Shown: piece by piece, positions 34,501 through 46,924 of the stretch
How positions within the stretch are numbered: position 1 is the stretch's first letter
Layout: each line of letters opens with the position of its first letter
NCBI GenBank assembly: GCA_021292105.1
Contig: CM037869.1
Location: forward strand, 682,001-746,000
Origin: Anadara kagoshimensis
Lineage: Eukaryota; Mollusca; Bivalvia; Arcoida; Arcidae
DNA length: 64,000 bases
Direction of reading: 5' to 3'
Notes under the pieces: generated by a model
Databases searched by the model: none
What the model saw: only the letters and a program-made list of their open reading frames with translations
What the model was told of the DNA's origin: nothing
Translations under genes and position numbers: made by a program

Positions 34501-37500
34501 ATGCTGTATGGTGATATGTATCATAATATATTATTTCAAAAGATGAAGACCATAAAGACTTTTAATGTTATGTCTATAACTCATCAAATATTGTTGTATG
34601 TACGCCGTCAGACTATCTTGTTAATACCACATTGCTATGGATGCTGTTTCCGCATCTAGATAGCTTTATAAGTGAAGTAATGTGTTTATGTTTACATTTG
34701 GATCATATGAAGCTCTACAACAATTTCATACATCATCTTTGTTCCCAATTTAAAATATTTTTATGGGTATTATCAGATCTGGACAGTCATATCGTAATAT
34801 GTATGTCTCTGGTAATCATACTGTGATATATTGGTATACCAATAATACTGCACATCATTAACCAAAATATGTCACTTATACCCAAAAAATATTGAATCAA
34901 GGAGTCTATGTAATTAATCCAGTTTGATTTTAGTTATATATCAGATTAATTACATTACCTTCAACTGCATAATAAATCCTCTGTCCTAATGTGTTCAATA
35001 CTTCATACTTGTTATTCTGTTCATAACCCGTAAATGCTACAAAACAATTCAGTAAAATGACATTGATTTAATACAAAACATACATTATTATGAGTAGTGT
35101 ACAACATGTACAACACAGAGTTAATATAGTGACAGTATAAGTTCCCTAAAATAGTAAGACTTGTAAACTCATCTGGAGACAAAACTCAATACAAATACTT
35201 TGGTCAAATGACTTGTGGAATTAGATGTAAACTCATCTGGAGACAAAACTCAATACATGTACAAATACTTTGGTCAAATGACTTGTGGAATTAGATGTAA
35301 ACTCATCTGGAGACAAAACTCAATACATGTACAAATACTTTGGTCAAATGACTTGTGGAATTAGATGTAAACTCATCTGGAGACAAAACTCAATACAAAT
35401 ACTTTGGTCAAATGACTTGTGGAATTAGATGTAAACTCATCTGGAGACAAAACTCAATACATGTACAAATACTTTGGTCAAATGACTTGTGGAATTAGAT
35501 GTAAACTCATCTGGAGACAAAACTCAATACATGTACAAATACTTTGGTCAAATGACTTGTGGAATTAGATGTAAACTCATCTGGAGACAAAACTCAATAC
35601 ATGTACAAATACTTTGGTCAAATGACTTGTGGAATTAGATGTAAACTCATCTGGAGACAAAACTCAATACATGTACAAATACTTTGGTCAAATGACTTGT
35701 GGAATTAGATGTAAACTCATCTGGAGACAAAACTCAATACATGTACAAATACTTTGGTCAAATGACTTGTGGAATTAGATGTAAACTCATCTGGAGACAA
35801 AACTCAATACATGTACAAATACTTTGGTCAAATGACTTGTGGAATTAGATGTAAACTCATCTGGAGACAAAACTCAATACATGTACAAATACTTTGGTCA
35901 AATGACTTGTGGAATTAGATAGTCTTTACTGGTTTATTATTTCAGTCACAAAAATGAAAATGTCAAAATGAAAACATGAGAAATTTGATTGCCAGATAAC
36001 AATTATTGGGTTCCCTACAGCATGATGGGTAATTTGATGTTAACTTATGCAAGTCCATTTCCACCACATATTTTACCAACATAATGATCCCAGAGTTGCA
36101 TGCCAATCCTCTTAATTTGTTGGTGGGGAAAATGGGCTCCATTTCCCAGTTTTAAAACATTTATATTTCCAAAATATTGTAGTGAATCGCCACAATATGA
36201 ACAAACGAAATATAAAATTTACATTAACTTTTAATTACTATTAATTTTTTATGATTTAATTTATTCCAAATTTGCATGAAATGATATTTATTTTCCCCAA
36301 TTTCATGGGATCTTAGACTTAGTGGCAAAAAGGAATGATCCTGAAATTATTTGATGACAAAAATACAAATTATTGTAATATCTTTATCAATTACCTTCAA
36401 AGACCTCTACTTTCTGTTTGACCAACATTTGGTCTACTGATGCCAAATATTCCAGCCCTGGTGGACAATTTGGTGGTGGTTGTGCTGCAGGCTGGGCCCA
36501 TCCTCCTGGTCCCCCAGCAGGTTGTGCTTAAAAACAAAATAATAAATAATTTATCTGATTATTTTGTGATTGGACAATATGGTACAAATAAAATTTTCTT
36601 TAAAATTTGGAATATACTATTATAATGTTTACCAAGCTCACATTATCTAAAACAACTATAGAATCTTCACATAACACCAGAGTTAGAGAAAACAGCTAGT
36701 ACAGCACTCTTGGCACTGGCAAGTTTTGGGATAGACTGGTTAGTGGTTACTTTTTCAATAGTCTCCTATATACTACAAAAACCAGTGGTAACTCAGTTAG
36801 TAGAGTGCTCCCTCTAAATGGGAGGTCATGGGTTCGAACCCCAGCTGGGTCTGACCAATACTTGAAAATAGGTACATAGTGGCTATTATTTTGCCAAGCA
36901 CTCAGTATTTAAAAAGGAAAGTCATGGAAGAGACCTTGAAAACGGTTGGCTCATATGTCGTGGGCCAGGGCCTCGGAAACTTCGGTCTGGCCCGTCGGAC
37001 ATTTTTTATACAAGCCGTCGGCACTCGTGGCAGACATGGCATGCCAAAGATGAAAGAACCGTCCTTGCACATTTACCTGAGCACACAGCAGAGGTTAAAA
37101 TTTCTGCAAATTGAAATATAGCTTGTGACATTTGGATATAAGTGAAATATTCTTAACTAGGACGTGAAATTCTGTTAAATCTATCAACCAATCCTATATA
37201 CCACAAGAGAAATTTGAAATTATCAGACAAAGACTAGTTGTTCTTATTTTCCACACTGATAACATTATTGTTGACTATAACATGAACTGTGTTTTCTTTG
37301 AAAGAAGAAACCAAGTTATCTAACCAATAATAATAAATATTCCACTTTTTTTCATTTTCATCTCCGTTTCTGAAATGATTTCTTGCTTTGAGGACAGAAT
37401 TCAGAGACTACTGATTTAACTAAGTTGTGTTTGTCATATATAATAATTGAAATGACTTGCAACCAACTTGATTTATTCTGTATAATGTGCACTTCAGTTT

Positions 37501-38344
37501 GTGAATTATCCACATAAAACATGTGCAGACAACAATTATTTTTTAAATAAATAACACAGACATCTTATCTTCCTTATCTTCTCCTTTAAGACTTTTATAA
37601 AAAATTAATGATAAATTTTGTCTGTACAAATACAAATTATGAGACAGAAGCCTTCATAAATCGTTTTATTCAGTCTGACATTTTCAGACTACTTGTACTT
37701 AAATTTTGTGTTTAATTATCTATACAGCAACTTATGTTTAGTCTGCAATTCCTGACATTGATTCTCATAAAAAGAAACTAAAACCAGTTGTTGTTTCAAT
37801 CACAGGGGTCTTTCACCCCATTTTGGAATGGGGCCCGGGCCGTTGGAATTGGGGAAATAAGTGGTGTTTTGACTCATTTTGGGGAAATTTAACATGAGGC
37901 AAAAGTATTACTTTCAGACTTTTTACTGGTTGTCAAATATAATTAAATGAAAATAAGAATTATATTTGTCTATCCGTCATGCTTCTGAATTTTTATTTAC
38001 AGCATTTTTAGCTGTGTCTGTGATGATGAAGGTTTAGAAATCAATTTGAAAAACATATCATTTTATGTAAACACAGCATACAAATAAATTGGGAATATTA
38101 CCATTATCCATTGGAAAAAACTTTATTGCAATGGGAATGAGAAAAAATTTGGGGCATTTCGGCCCCAAATTTACTTCAGTGAGACCCCTGTATCAGTTTT
38201 AATAAGAGACAAAGAACCACAGTAACACAACATAACAAGTTAACACTTACCCCCAGGAGTAGGCTGCATCTGTATGGGAGCTGGACCTCCACCGGCATTT
38301 GGCTGACCATCAACAGTTTTCTCATTTGTGGGATAAGTGGCCAT
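31536..38344 (-). CDS. Phospholipid scramblase, PLSCR family (7 coding exons)
   Basis: Coding exons on the minus strand, 5' to 3': 38344-38251, 36526-36395, 35036-34959, 34316-34177, 33574-33410, 32790-32629, 31604-31536; they join in frame to 279 residues with GT-AG introns. Seen: Pro/Gly/Gln-rich N-terminus (1-58), [15 protein letters not shown], the CCTRNCCG and CSSCWCPCC cysteine clusters (104-146), the acidic [12 protein letters not shown] motif (230-241) and a C-terminal hydrophobic segment (about 246-262, ending IDFMFFE). In the family the Cys cluster is palmitoylated, the acidic motif binds calcium, and the protein moves phospholipids between membrane leaflets or acts as a membrane-linked regulator. 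The last exon ends 17 codons after FMFFE; a GTAAGT four codons before the stop is an alternative donor, so the extreme C-terminus is less sure. An acceptor at 38359-38360, just upstream of the ATG, implies a separate 5'UTR exon, so the promoter lies further right and was not identified. Confidence 0.93.
31663..31815 (+). repeat. Penelope-tail repeat downstream of the scramblase last exon
   Basis: GCTAGCTAAACAGGAG, CTTCTGGAGTACCCAGCC, TTCCGAGGTGGAAG and TTTTACTTTGCTTTTGG in order. It lies about 60 bases beyond the acceptor side of the last coding exon, in the last intron. Confidence 0.7.
33830..33990 (-). repeat. Probable dispersed repeat in a scramblase intron
   Basis: On the minus strand GGTGGAGAAAACCTGAGCAT then AGGTTCTGCTTGTCTG resembles a widespread animal repeat with GGAGAAAACC; a related GGTTTCCTC-bearing stretch lies near 40780-40900. 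No insertion boundaries seen. Confidence 0.3.
34078..34160. mobile_element. GGCCACC-type MITE, copy 2 (partial)
   Basis: Right-end fragment: CACCTGTCCATAAAGGCCAC followed by GGTGGCCTTTATAGACAGG and TTTGACTGTA. It lies in the scramblase intron just downstream (lower coordinates of the + strand excepted) of the exon at 34316-34177, only a few bases from that donor. Confidence 0.65.
35167..35920. repeat. Minisatellite, 11 units of 64 or 70 bp
   Basis: Units start at 35167, 35231, 35301, 35371, 35435, 35505, 35575, 35645, 35715, 35785 and 35855 with ACTCATCTGGAGACAAAACT. Units 1 and 4 lack the six bases ATGTAC and are 64 bp; the others are 70 bp. Otherwise nearly identical. Lies in the scramblase intron between exons 36526-36395 and 35036-34959, about 130 bases from an exon. 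Confidence 0.95.
36781..37190 (+). mobile_element. tRNA-derived SINE in a scramblase intron
   Basis: The head has AACTCAGTTAGTAGAGTG (D-arm, box A), a CTCCC/GGGAG anticodon-type stem with 7-base loop, and GGTTCGAACCC (perfect box B). Acceptor-stem halves do not pair well, so it is not an intact tRNA gene. A body of about 270 bp follows, and the 3' part ends ATATAAGTGAAATATTCTT-AACTAGGACGTG, which is shared with other repeats in the window. Pol III-type internal promoter; antisense to the host gene. Confidence 0.75.
37803..38190 (+). mobile_element. CAGGGGTCT-ended DNA element, uninterrupted copy
   Basis: 388 bp from CAGGGGTCTTTCACCCC to CAGTGAGACCCCTG, in the first scramblase coding intron. 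The flanks aatca/tatca fit a 5-bp duplication with one mismatch. Matches 13881-15049 minus the insert. No frame. CAGGG ends recall hAT elements, but those usually duplicate 8 bp. Confidence 0.7.
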
Positions 38345-39129
38345 TTTTCAACTTCAAGCTGTCAAATAAAATGACACATTGGATTATATTATTTTAAGTC
38401 AGAAAAATTTTAATTTAATAACTCTTTATATCACATAACCTCCTGTTTATTGATGGAATAAAACGGTGTAATATTTTTCGTATTACACAGGTACCCATGT
38501 AATATCACTTGATTGTGACGTAATCAGTTATCACGCTTCTGATTTACATAGTGGTCGTGTCTAATGACGTCATATAAAAACTGTGTCAGTCTGTTGTTTA
38601 TTTAGACTTTTGAAGACTTTCCGATTCTTTAAAAAATAATTTTGATGCATTCGGAAAAATATTATGATTTAAACTTGCATACTGATTAGGTGATTAATTT
38701 ACTTTTACTATAACTAAATAGAACTATATTCTTACTTGCGCAGTTAATTTGGAGGTGATTTGTCTGACCTAGATAGAAATTGTCTGTTCCTATATGGCAT
38801 CAAATAATATGTACATGTCATTATGCCTCGTTATTTTGAGTTATCTTATCTATAGCTAGTGATATATTAAGTTAATTATTCTTGACTGGGATGTAAAAAC
38901 CCATTCAATTAATCTCATCTAAACTTTTGATTTTCAACTTAGATATCCATCTTTTTCCTGAAATTTGATGTCAAAGTTTATTTATAATTACAAAGCCTAA
39001 TTATGTTCAAGTGAATTCCATGTGAATTTAACATGAATTTCACTGCACATGAAATTCACAAGGAATTTTTCATGTGAAAATTATGTTAATTTAATGTAAA
39101 ATTCATGTGAACAAAACTTGGCTGTGTAT

Positions 39130-39325
39130 GTTGCTATTGGATACATCCCATAGATCCATGTTCCTTTCACACAATTGTGATTACACATGTGGCAGGTGTA
39201 GCTAGCTAAACAGAAGGTGCTTATCCTTCTGGGGCAAACGGCCTCACTTCCCTGGTGAAAGTTACCCGACTTGTCAGTTCCAAAATTTTTACTTTGCTTT
39301 TGGATTGCGATTCGAACATGGATAA
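39130..39325 (+). repeat. Penelope-tail repeat
   Basis: Starts 5' of the tail (GGATACATCCCATAGATCC), then GTGTAGCTAGCTAAACAG, CCTCACTTCCCTGGTG and TTTTTACTTTGCTTTTGG. Confidence 0.7.
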
Positions 39326-39531
39326 GTTGTTTTTCATAGATCAAAAGATAAATTGATGCTTTTCATATTATTAAATGTGGTTTATAATCAACTCTTTTTA
39401 TTTACAAACTTCAACTGATCATATACTCTTAACAACCTAAAAATTTAAACATTTACAAATTTTATTTTTTCACCAAAATAAAGATTGGTTACATAAACTA
39501 GAAAGATAGACAGACAAAATGGCATACTTAA

Positions 39532-39918
39532 CAGGGATTTTTCTGGGTATCCACAGGGTCCGGTAAAGGGACCCATTCCCAATGCAAAAAACATATTTTT
39601 CCCAATTTTGTAGAAAAAAATTCCCAATTAGCTACGTTTATCAATTTTTTGAAAAAAAAAATCATAAGATCATCAAAATCATATTCGGAGGATATCTCTT
39701 TCTGATAACGATTTCGCTCTATATTAACCCACATTTTGCTAGATAGCTCTATTTTGCTGTGAAACCGATATAATTTGTTCAATTACCAGTATTCTAGTGG
39801 TCTAGAATTCCTATTATGTTGTGATGATTTTTCCCAAAATTACATTTTTGTTGAGCATTTTCCCAATTTCATCCCAAGGACCAAGGTCCTTTTCCCAAAA
39901 AGGTCAGAAAAATCCCTG
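39532..39918. mobile_element. CAGGGATTTTT-ended DNA element
   Basis: Perfect 14-bp inverted ends CAGGGATTTTTCTG / CAGAAAAATCCCTG, 387 bp apart in total, flanked by exact CTTAA on both sides (39527-39531, 39919-39923). Internal runs of TTTCCCAATTT. No coding frame of its own. Confidence 0.75.
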
Positions 39919-41892
39919 CTTAATCTATAAACACTCTTAAAATATATAAATTGACCTCCCACCAATCCTCAACACTAACACAATTCATGACTTTACTAAA
40001 TAAGACCTAGCTGTACACTGTGTAGTGAAAGGATTAACTTTTACATAACTAATCCATTACAACATATATATACATGTATATATATTATGACCTTAACAGT
40101 GTAATGACTCCATACAAAAGATATATAATAGTTTTAAAGGGTATAAAATCAATATGTTGTAAAGAATGATCAGCTGATCACCATTTTGTGGTGATAAATG
40201 AATAAAATCATTATATGGTACATGTTTCTTCTTCTTTAGTACTGTATAAATTCCATTACAGACAGAATAAATTTTTATTTTTATTTTTTATTTCTTCTTT
40301 TGAACATAAAAAACAATTATCCTTTTTATAAACTGGACAGCATGAATAAGTTTATTTAATTTCATGTTTAATAAGGCAAATTTCTAGTCCTTACCACTCA
40401 AATACATTTTTAAAAAGAAATTTAGTTTTAAACACATTTTACATGGAATATAAATTTATCACAGTACTTCCTAGTACAGCATATTAGCCTGTATACCCCC
40501 TGTGACGACCAACAGCCTGTATACCCCAATGACTGAATTAAGGAAACTATTATGAATGAATAACATCCTAATTGAACAATCAAGAAATAAGTGATATTCC
40601 CATGCTTACATATAATTTTATTAAAATATCTTGTATCAGTGATTTATATACATAAACATTAATTATAAATCAGTTAACCTGTTATTATTTGTGATAAAAA
40701 CAAGGTGATTCAGACAATTTATGTTCTCCACTCTGGACAGATTGTAAAGTAAGAAAGTTGGTCAGTTCACATACTGAAGGTTGCAAGTGGTTATGCCTGG
40801 TTTCCTCTGCCATCCATAAACTGACCACCTTGATACAAGTGGAGGAATCTTGACCGAGATGTAAATTACTTATGCCACTTCACTTTATGTCCTCCGCTGG
40901 GTCCACTTACAAGTTATAGAATGAATAATTATCATGTTTGAGACATTTTTATGATTAGTGAATTTAGTCATGTTTCAAACCTGAATTTGAAATATTAAAT
41001 GGTTTTTTATCATACACATAGTATCAACGACTTTTACCTAATGACCTAAAATGAATCTCAAGTGAGATCTTTTCACAAACAATCTCTGTACCAAGTTTCA
41101 ATAAAAACTATCAATTGGAAACTTCTAAACTGAAGTTATTGCACAGAAACTGATAATCTATTCATAATGACAGCCACCTAGCTTGACATTTGATCTACTG
41201 ATTCTTCTGATGTGAAAATCAATCCAAAGGTAGATATTGTTATCAGTAACCATTGTTTTTGAGGTGTTATTAAAAAAAACCTACTCTATTGGCACTTGAT
41301 TTATTGCTGCGACATATATGATGCTAAAGGCTGCTTTCTGTATAAAACCCCCATAATAATAAACCTATCCTATATATGGCAAACCAAGGTAATAATTGTA
41401 TGGAAATACGTAGTGTTGTGTGTGGAAAAAAAACTGTCACAAAAATTCCACTGTACTTTGTAAAATATCCTTAGGAATATCAAAAGATGAATACCCAAAG
41501 CTTATATATATATATACAATGAATTTTAACATACAAACATTACTTCTCTATATAGCTATAATAAGTCATGATTTAGTGTTCTAGATTCACTCAGTGAAAA
41601 CTCTGAGCTAGTGGGTGTCTGCTAGGCGATTGATAAAAATTGTCACAAAAGATACAATATCGCAAGAATACTACTTGTGAGAATTTCTAAAAAATCATGT
41701 GGAAATTACCTCAGCAAATTTTTAATAGTATATGTTAAATATAAACTCAATTACCGGTACATGTTTTGAGTTTCTACTTTCGCTTTCACTTTTATTTATA
41801 TTGATATGTGAGATTATGCCTTCATAAGTGTTCATAAACATGAATAATTACACACATCTTATTGAAATAATTAGCATAATTATTAATTTAAA

Positions 41893-42088
41893 TACTGTCC
41901 AACCTACCTTAAAGGCCACCTCTATATAAGGTCCACTTGCTTATATTTAAACATGTTAAAAGGCCAGTAGAATTGGATCCAAACTGTTCTTTATTCATAT
42001 TATTTGAATCTGTATATGAAGGCCACCTGCCCATTAAGGCCACTTTTACTAACTCCATTGGGTGGCCTTTATATACAGGTTTGACTTT
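41893..42088. mobile_element. GGCCACC-type MITE, copy 3
   Basis: Begins TACTGTCCAACCTACCTTAA and ends GGTGGCCTTTATATACAGG plus TTTGACTT, the two ends being imperfect inverted repeats. Orientation is opposite to copies 1 and 5. Confidence 0.7.
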
Positions 42089-42974
42089 TCCATTTTTAAT
42101 CCAGATCTTCTCCATAATATTTCCTTAAAGTCTGATATAGGGTGTCCCCAAAATACGTAACAAGCACATGAACAGATTAAAATACATTTATATTTTTATT
42201 ATTACTGTAGTAGCTTACAATAAAGTAAAATTAAGGATCTAGAAACTGAATTAAATTTAGTTTAAACCTGCTATCTGTTTAGCTATTAAGTGATTTATTT
42301 CATGTGCCTGCTTTGTATTTATAAAGCCAGGTAGTTAACTGTTGCAGTGTTCAATCTAAAAGGGGCCCTTGCGCCATTGGCCCCAAAATAGCAATTTTGA
42401 ACCCCCAAAATACTATCTGTGGGTCAAACATGGCCCATTTTTCAGTCTTAGTTGGGTCTTGGGCAAATCTGTTTCTACAGCTCTTTCATTCATTAGGTAT
42501 ATATTTTTCCTTTGATTTGCATTAATAAAGTAATGTGGATGTTTCAATACGGATTTTTCCTAATAAATAGCTCAAGCCATGTCAATCCCATTTTAAAAAA
42601 CATACTTACTTGCTTAATCCTCTTCGTCTCCGATGAGACATAAGGCTGCAACTACATAAGGCTGCAACTTTTTAACATGACTCCTATTTATAGACCCGAG
42701 TCAGAATGACCCCACATGAACACTGACTGTTCTCAGTTGAATGTTCAAATGCATTAATGTTATTTTTGTGTAAATTCTACATATGATGGATTTTACCTCT
42801 GCATTTGAAAAACCCAACAACACTGAAAACATTCAGGATGTTCAGGATTGTTTGTGACTTGCAACTGCAAGAAAACATTCTTGGAATTTCAAGAACCAAC
42901 CATAAAATTTGCTTCAGTTTTCTGTGTTGACTGTTGGGTAAGTACAAATCAGATGATACATAACTCACCGTCTA

Positions 42975-43280
42975 TCATGATTAATTGACTGACTGACTGA
43001 ATGGAGTTTTATGCCCTAGTCAAGAATATTTCACTTATATCATGCCATCACCAGCTATAGGTGTCAGGTGAAGGGGCAGAAATTTTGAACTTTGCAGTGG
43101 ACTCAAAGCAATGTACAGTTAAGGTTATTTAATGTGCTATGCCTGTTGTGACATGGACTATCAATTTGTAAGGTCTCTTTCGAATTTATGACCCTGTGAC
43201 TTTCACATGTTTCATTTCTAAATGCTGAGACTGAGTGCTTGGGAAAAGAACAGTCTTGGTCTGATCCCAGCACCCAACAT
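42975..43280 (-). repeat. Dispersed repeat with (TCAG)n tail, second copy
   Basis: Reverse complement of the family at 13605-13880. Read on the minus strand it ends AAATATTCTTGACTAGGGCA then CTCCATTCAGTCAGTCAG. Confidence 0.55.
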
Positions 43281-44221
43281 ACAAAGAACTCTAAAAATCA
43301 AGCTACCACAACGGTGCACTGTCAATCATAGGCATATCGGAGTAGCCTATTGCGCAATAGTACTAAACAGTAAGCACTGCACTGCACTAGAGTAGAGATA
43401 GAAATCACCACTCAGCTACTGGCGCTAAGTACAGTTTATCAACATGTATTGTGGTTACACTTGTGACAAGGGTTGTTTTAAATTGATCTCATTTAGTTGC
43501 AAAACATTATTGTAACTGTCAGCACAGCGCATTTTAATCTTAAAAAGAGGGGAAATAAACACGATGTGATTCAACCTCCTCCACCAAACTTGAAAACATT
43601 TCGAAACTGAATCGCCGATATCTTTCAGCACATTCGAAAAAAATATTACTCTCTCGCAAACTTGCAATCTCTTTTCTTCTTCTTAAATATACATACGTGA
43701 GTAAAAAAGGTCCTAGACAACGCCCTGCTTGTTATGTTGTTGTGGCCTACTCGTCTGTTTGGATTACAGTCACGGTTCAGTAAACATGGGTTATTTCCGC
43801 TATGATGGTAAAACGTGTCCTTTTTAAAACGTCCCAAGCAAATTGTATCTTGTTTGGCCAAATCACATTTTCGTTTCTTGAATTCATGAATACATTCTAT
43901 CAGCGACAGTATTAAAGTCGCTGATTATATTTATTTTATTTATGAGGATCACAAAGATATATATAAATATATACCCAGCATGCATTTTAAAATCAAAAAA
44001 GTGTATTCATTTATTTTAATATCCTAATTCAAATTTATTTAATGAAAAAGTATTTTAAAAGTGGCTTCCTTTTCCTGTAAAAACTAATATCATTATTTTC
44101 CTGAAAGGAAGGCTTGTGATTTTGTCAGAAATAGTATATTGAAGAATACAGGGTATTATTTTATGAAACGCATTGGACGGTTAATCTGATTGCTGTCAAA
44201 TAATAACATTTTGGTACCCAT

Positions 44222-44410
44222 GTACAACCGAACTTGTCTTAAAAGCCACTTCTATATAAGGGACTGCTTTTAATTAAACAGCCAGTAAAATTTCATACAA
44301 ATTGTTCCGAGTTTCTTCAGGTAATTTTAACCTGTATATATACGGACATCCACTTAGCCATTTTAATGGTTCCCTCCGCTTGTGCGGCCTTTATAGACAG
44401 GTTTGACTTA
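44222..44410. mobile_element. GGCCACC-type MITE, copy 4
   Basis: Same arrangement as the copy at 41893: left end GTACAACCGAACTTGTC, right end GCGGCCTTTATAGACAGG plus TTTGACTTA. More diverged. Confidence 0.6.
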
Positions 44411-45239
44411 TATCCATTTCTTATTTAATTTTCGCATTTTGTTTTATTTTGGGTTGATTTAAAATGAGTGTAATTAACAGAAACACACTTTAAGAAGACA
44501 AGAGTCTTACATCGGTGCCCAGGTGTCAAGTACAGCAGGCCACAGTAAGTAATTATATTTTGGAGCTTACCAGGATTAACTTTACCTTTTCAGGCTGTTT
44601 GGTGAGAACCGGTTCATGAAAGATATGCTATATTTTATAAAGTTAAAAATAACTTTTTTGTCTTCATTATTGTACTTAGTTTTTGTCTTATTTTATTTTA
44701 TCTTAGGAATTCAATTGTTTTATCGTTTTATTTTGTTATTTTTATCTCTTTGTTATGCTTTATATATCAATTGTTTGATGTCTTACGTACAGTACAGGCC
44801 AGTAGAAAATTTAACAGCATTCTAACGAATAAGGTGCCCAATTGACAGCTCATCCCGATAGCTTTTCGGTAGCTGTTTTCTATCTCTTGACAGGTTTTGT
44901 CACTAGTTTTGTATTACTATATACACGGAAGCCGATGTCGGAATTTCAATAGTAGTCTATAGAGCTACGTTGTTTCATCGTATTTTGTTTAATAAATAAA
45001 AAAGTATTTAATTTGATGTTATTTGAACTTGATCTCCTTATCTATCAGGTGTACAGACATTGCTCATTCTTGGTAATTTATGTGGAATTTCTTTACACTG
45101 TACAATATACTAAACATAGACTTCCGACGGGATTCTTAAAACACGGTGCTGTTTTTCTGCCCGGTTTCAAATTTGTATATAGAGCTGCAAGGTTAGCTGC
45201 TATTGTCGAGCATGATAGGTGGGATCCCTAACACTTAAA

Positions 45240-45372
45240 ATATCAACCCGAAAACAAAATAAAAACTTTGAAAACGTGAAAACTAAGTGAAACAAGCGAA
45301 CTTCTTTCATGGAAGTGAAACCAGCTGCTCCGAAAGGGTAAGCACCCCCTGTTTAGTTAGCTACACCAGACT
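45240..45372 (-). repeat. Penelope-tail repeat
   Basis: AAATAAAAACTTTGAAAACG, GAAGTGAAACCAGCTGCTCC, AAAGGGTAAGCACCCCCTG and TTTAGTTAGCTACACC. Confidence 0.65.
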
Positions 45373-45569
45373 TGCATTTATTATTATGTAATAATACATA
45401 TTGTAATTGCAGGAACAGCACCCGATCGCTCATATGTTGCATTGGTTATCATTAAAATATGGGTCTGAGTAAGCCATAAGTGTAAATAATCTGTGATCTT
45501 ACGGTCGTCCTCTTCATTTCGCTAGGTAGCTATATACGGTGTTGGACATATACAATGTGATTGTGGGGT

Positions 45570-45910
45570 ATATAGGAATCTGTCCGTCTGCCTGTCCGTG
45601 TTAAATCGTGTCTGGGCGTCTGGGCCGCCCATATCTCATAGTACATTGGACGACTGCAATAAAACTTCACGTTGAATAGTTTTCATGATCCAAAAGTGTG
45701 TCATGACCTTGAGCCAAAGTCATATAATAAAGGTCAAGATCGTGGGAACAGAACGTTTGAAAATCGTGTCCGGGTCATATCTCATAGCTTCTTTTGATGA
45801 CTGTCACAAAACTTCACACGAATAATCTTCATGGTCCAATGGTGTGTCGTGACCTTGAAACAAGGTAATATCAGAAAGGTCAAGGTCGCGAGAAAACATT
45901 AAATGTCGGG
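45570..45910 (+). repeat. Half-site-rich dispersed repeat, copy 2
   Basis: Two internal sub-repeats, each with CATATCTCATAG, AAAACTTCAC, TTCATG-TCCAA and GTGTGTC-TGACCTTGA followed by AAGGTCAAG. The same units, inverted, occur at 29930-30150. Confidence 0.7.
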
Positions 45911-46344
45911 GCGGGGAGTAATTGCTCTCAAGATACAGTTCTAGTTTTTATTGTGGTTGACAGTAAAGTGTCCTCCTATATCTACTGTATAATTTGTGTG
46001 AAGTCCACTAGTATAACCTCCAAATATACAACGAATGTCACTTAACTGGTGTACATACATGTATGTTTTTAATGTGGTATTTTTGTTATTTGTATGTTAT
46101 AGCTATAGTTTGTTTGTATAATATTCCTTAACATGCGAATTGTAACGTTCTTATATAACTCTGTATAGAGGAAATAGAAAATAAATGAATGAAGGATTGA
46201 ACCGAGATTTATGTGACAGATTTAATTTATAACTTAAATACGTTTTCCTGTTTGGATATCATTTTCTGTTTGTAGAGGTTTTAATTGTTAAAGAAAGTAT
46301 TTTCCGGTCAGAAATAAGAGAAAAGAAAAATATATAAGAAAAAT

Positions 46345-46560
46345 ATGTATCCGGGATTACTCTAGATATATTTGACGCCCCATGTTCTTTTCAATCAATT
46401 TTGATTACACTCGTGGCCGGGGTAGCAAGCTAAGCAGAAGGTGCTTACCCTTCTGGAGCACCCGGCCTCACCCCTCTAATAGAAGTTCATGTGTTTAACC
46501 TAACTTGTCAGTTCCAAAGCTTTTACTTTGCTTCTAGATTGTGATTCGGATATGGATTAC
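46345..46560 (+). repeat. Penelope-tail repeat 5' of LINE 1
   Basis: Begins ATCCGGGATTACTCTAG, includes TTGATTACACTCGTGGCC, GGTGCTTACCCTTCTGGAG and ends GATTGTGATTCGGATATGG. One of the longest solo copies. Confidence 0.75.
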
Positions 46561-46714
46561 AAACATAATGTTCAGAGAAAGTCAGATATAGATATCGACT
46601 TTGAAAAATTAAATATAATATTATAGCAAGTTTAATTTTCTAAAAAAAATATTTCATATATAGTTCTTTAAGTTTAGTGCTAGATTACATTTTTCAAAAT
46701 TAAGACTCTTTCCT

Positions 46715-46897
46715 AAGTAGGCTTCCACATGACAAACACTGGATAAAAACATTTTCTTCTATTTAAAAGATATTAAATCTATTCAAATTTTAACTGATTT
46801 GAAATTTTAAAGATTCGATTTGATTAAACATTATTTTAAATATATTCAAATAACCCCAATCTGTTTCATTTTAAATTTATTAACAAATTCCCAACGC
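46715..46897. repeat. Left long direct repeat flanking LINE 1
   Basis: 183 bp starting AAGTAGGCTTCCACATGAC and ending ATTCCCAACGC. Matches 52453-52642 apart from one extra T and a short insertion near the right end. Confidence 0.95.
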
Positions 46898-46924
46898 TGT
46901 ACTGACCGGTTTGATGGTCAGTCT

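Larger units (their letters stand above)
38345..46714. other. Non-genic region upstream of the scramblase gene
   Basis: Should contain the scramblase 5'UTR exon and promoter, not identified: minus-strand donor-like GTAAG sites occur at about 38735 and 42605, and 43300-43870 is the least AT-rich stretch. Holds DNA elements (39532-39918, 41893-42088, 44222-44410), Penelope tails, a TCAG-tailed repeat, a half-site-rich repeat and a copy of the shared SINE-like tail (about 38860-38925). A 72-codon frame at 45013-45231 has no recognised domain. Confidence 0.5.

Noticed and set aside
35167..35920. Possible CRISPR-like array (regular repeats)
   Set aside because: The whole unit repeats, with no unique spacers; it is an intronic minisatellite in an animal gene.
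36781..36856. Functional tRNA gene
   Set aside because: Boxes A and B and an anticodon-like stem are present, but the acceptor stem does not pair and position 33 is C rather than T; the head continues into a SINE body.
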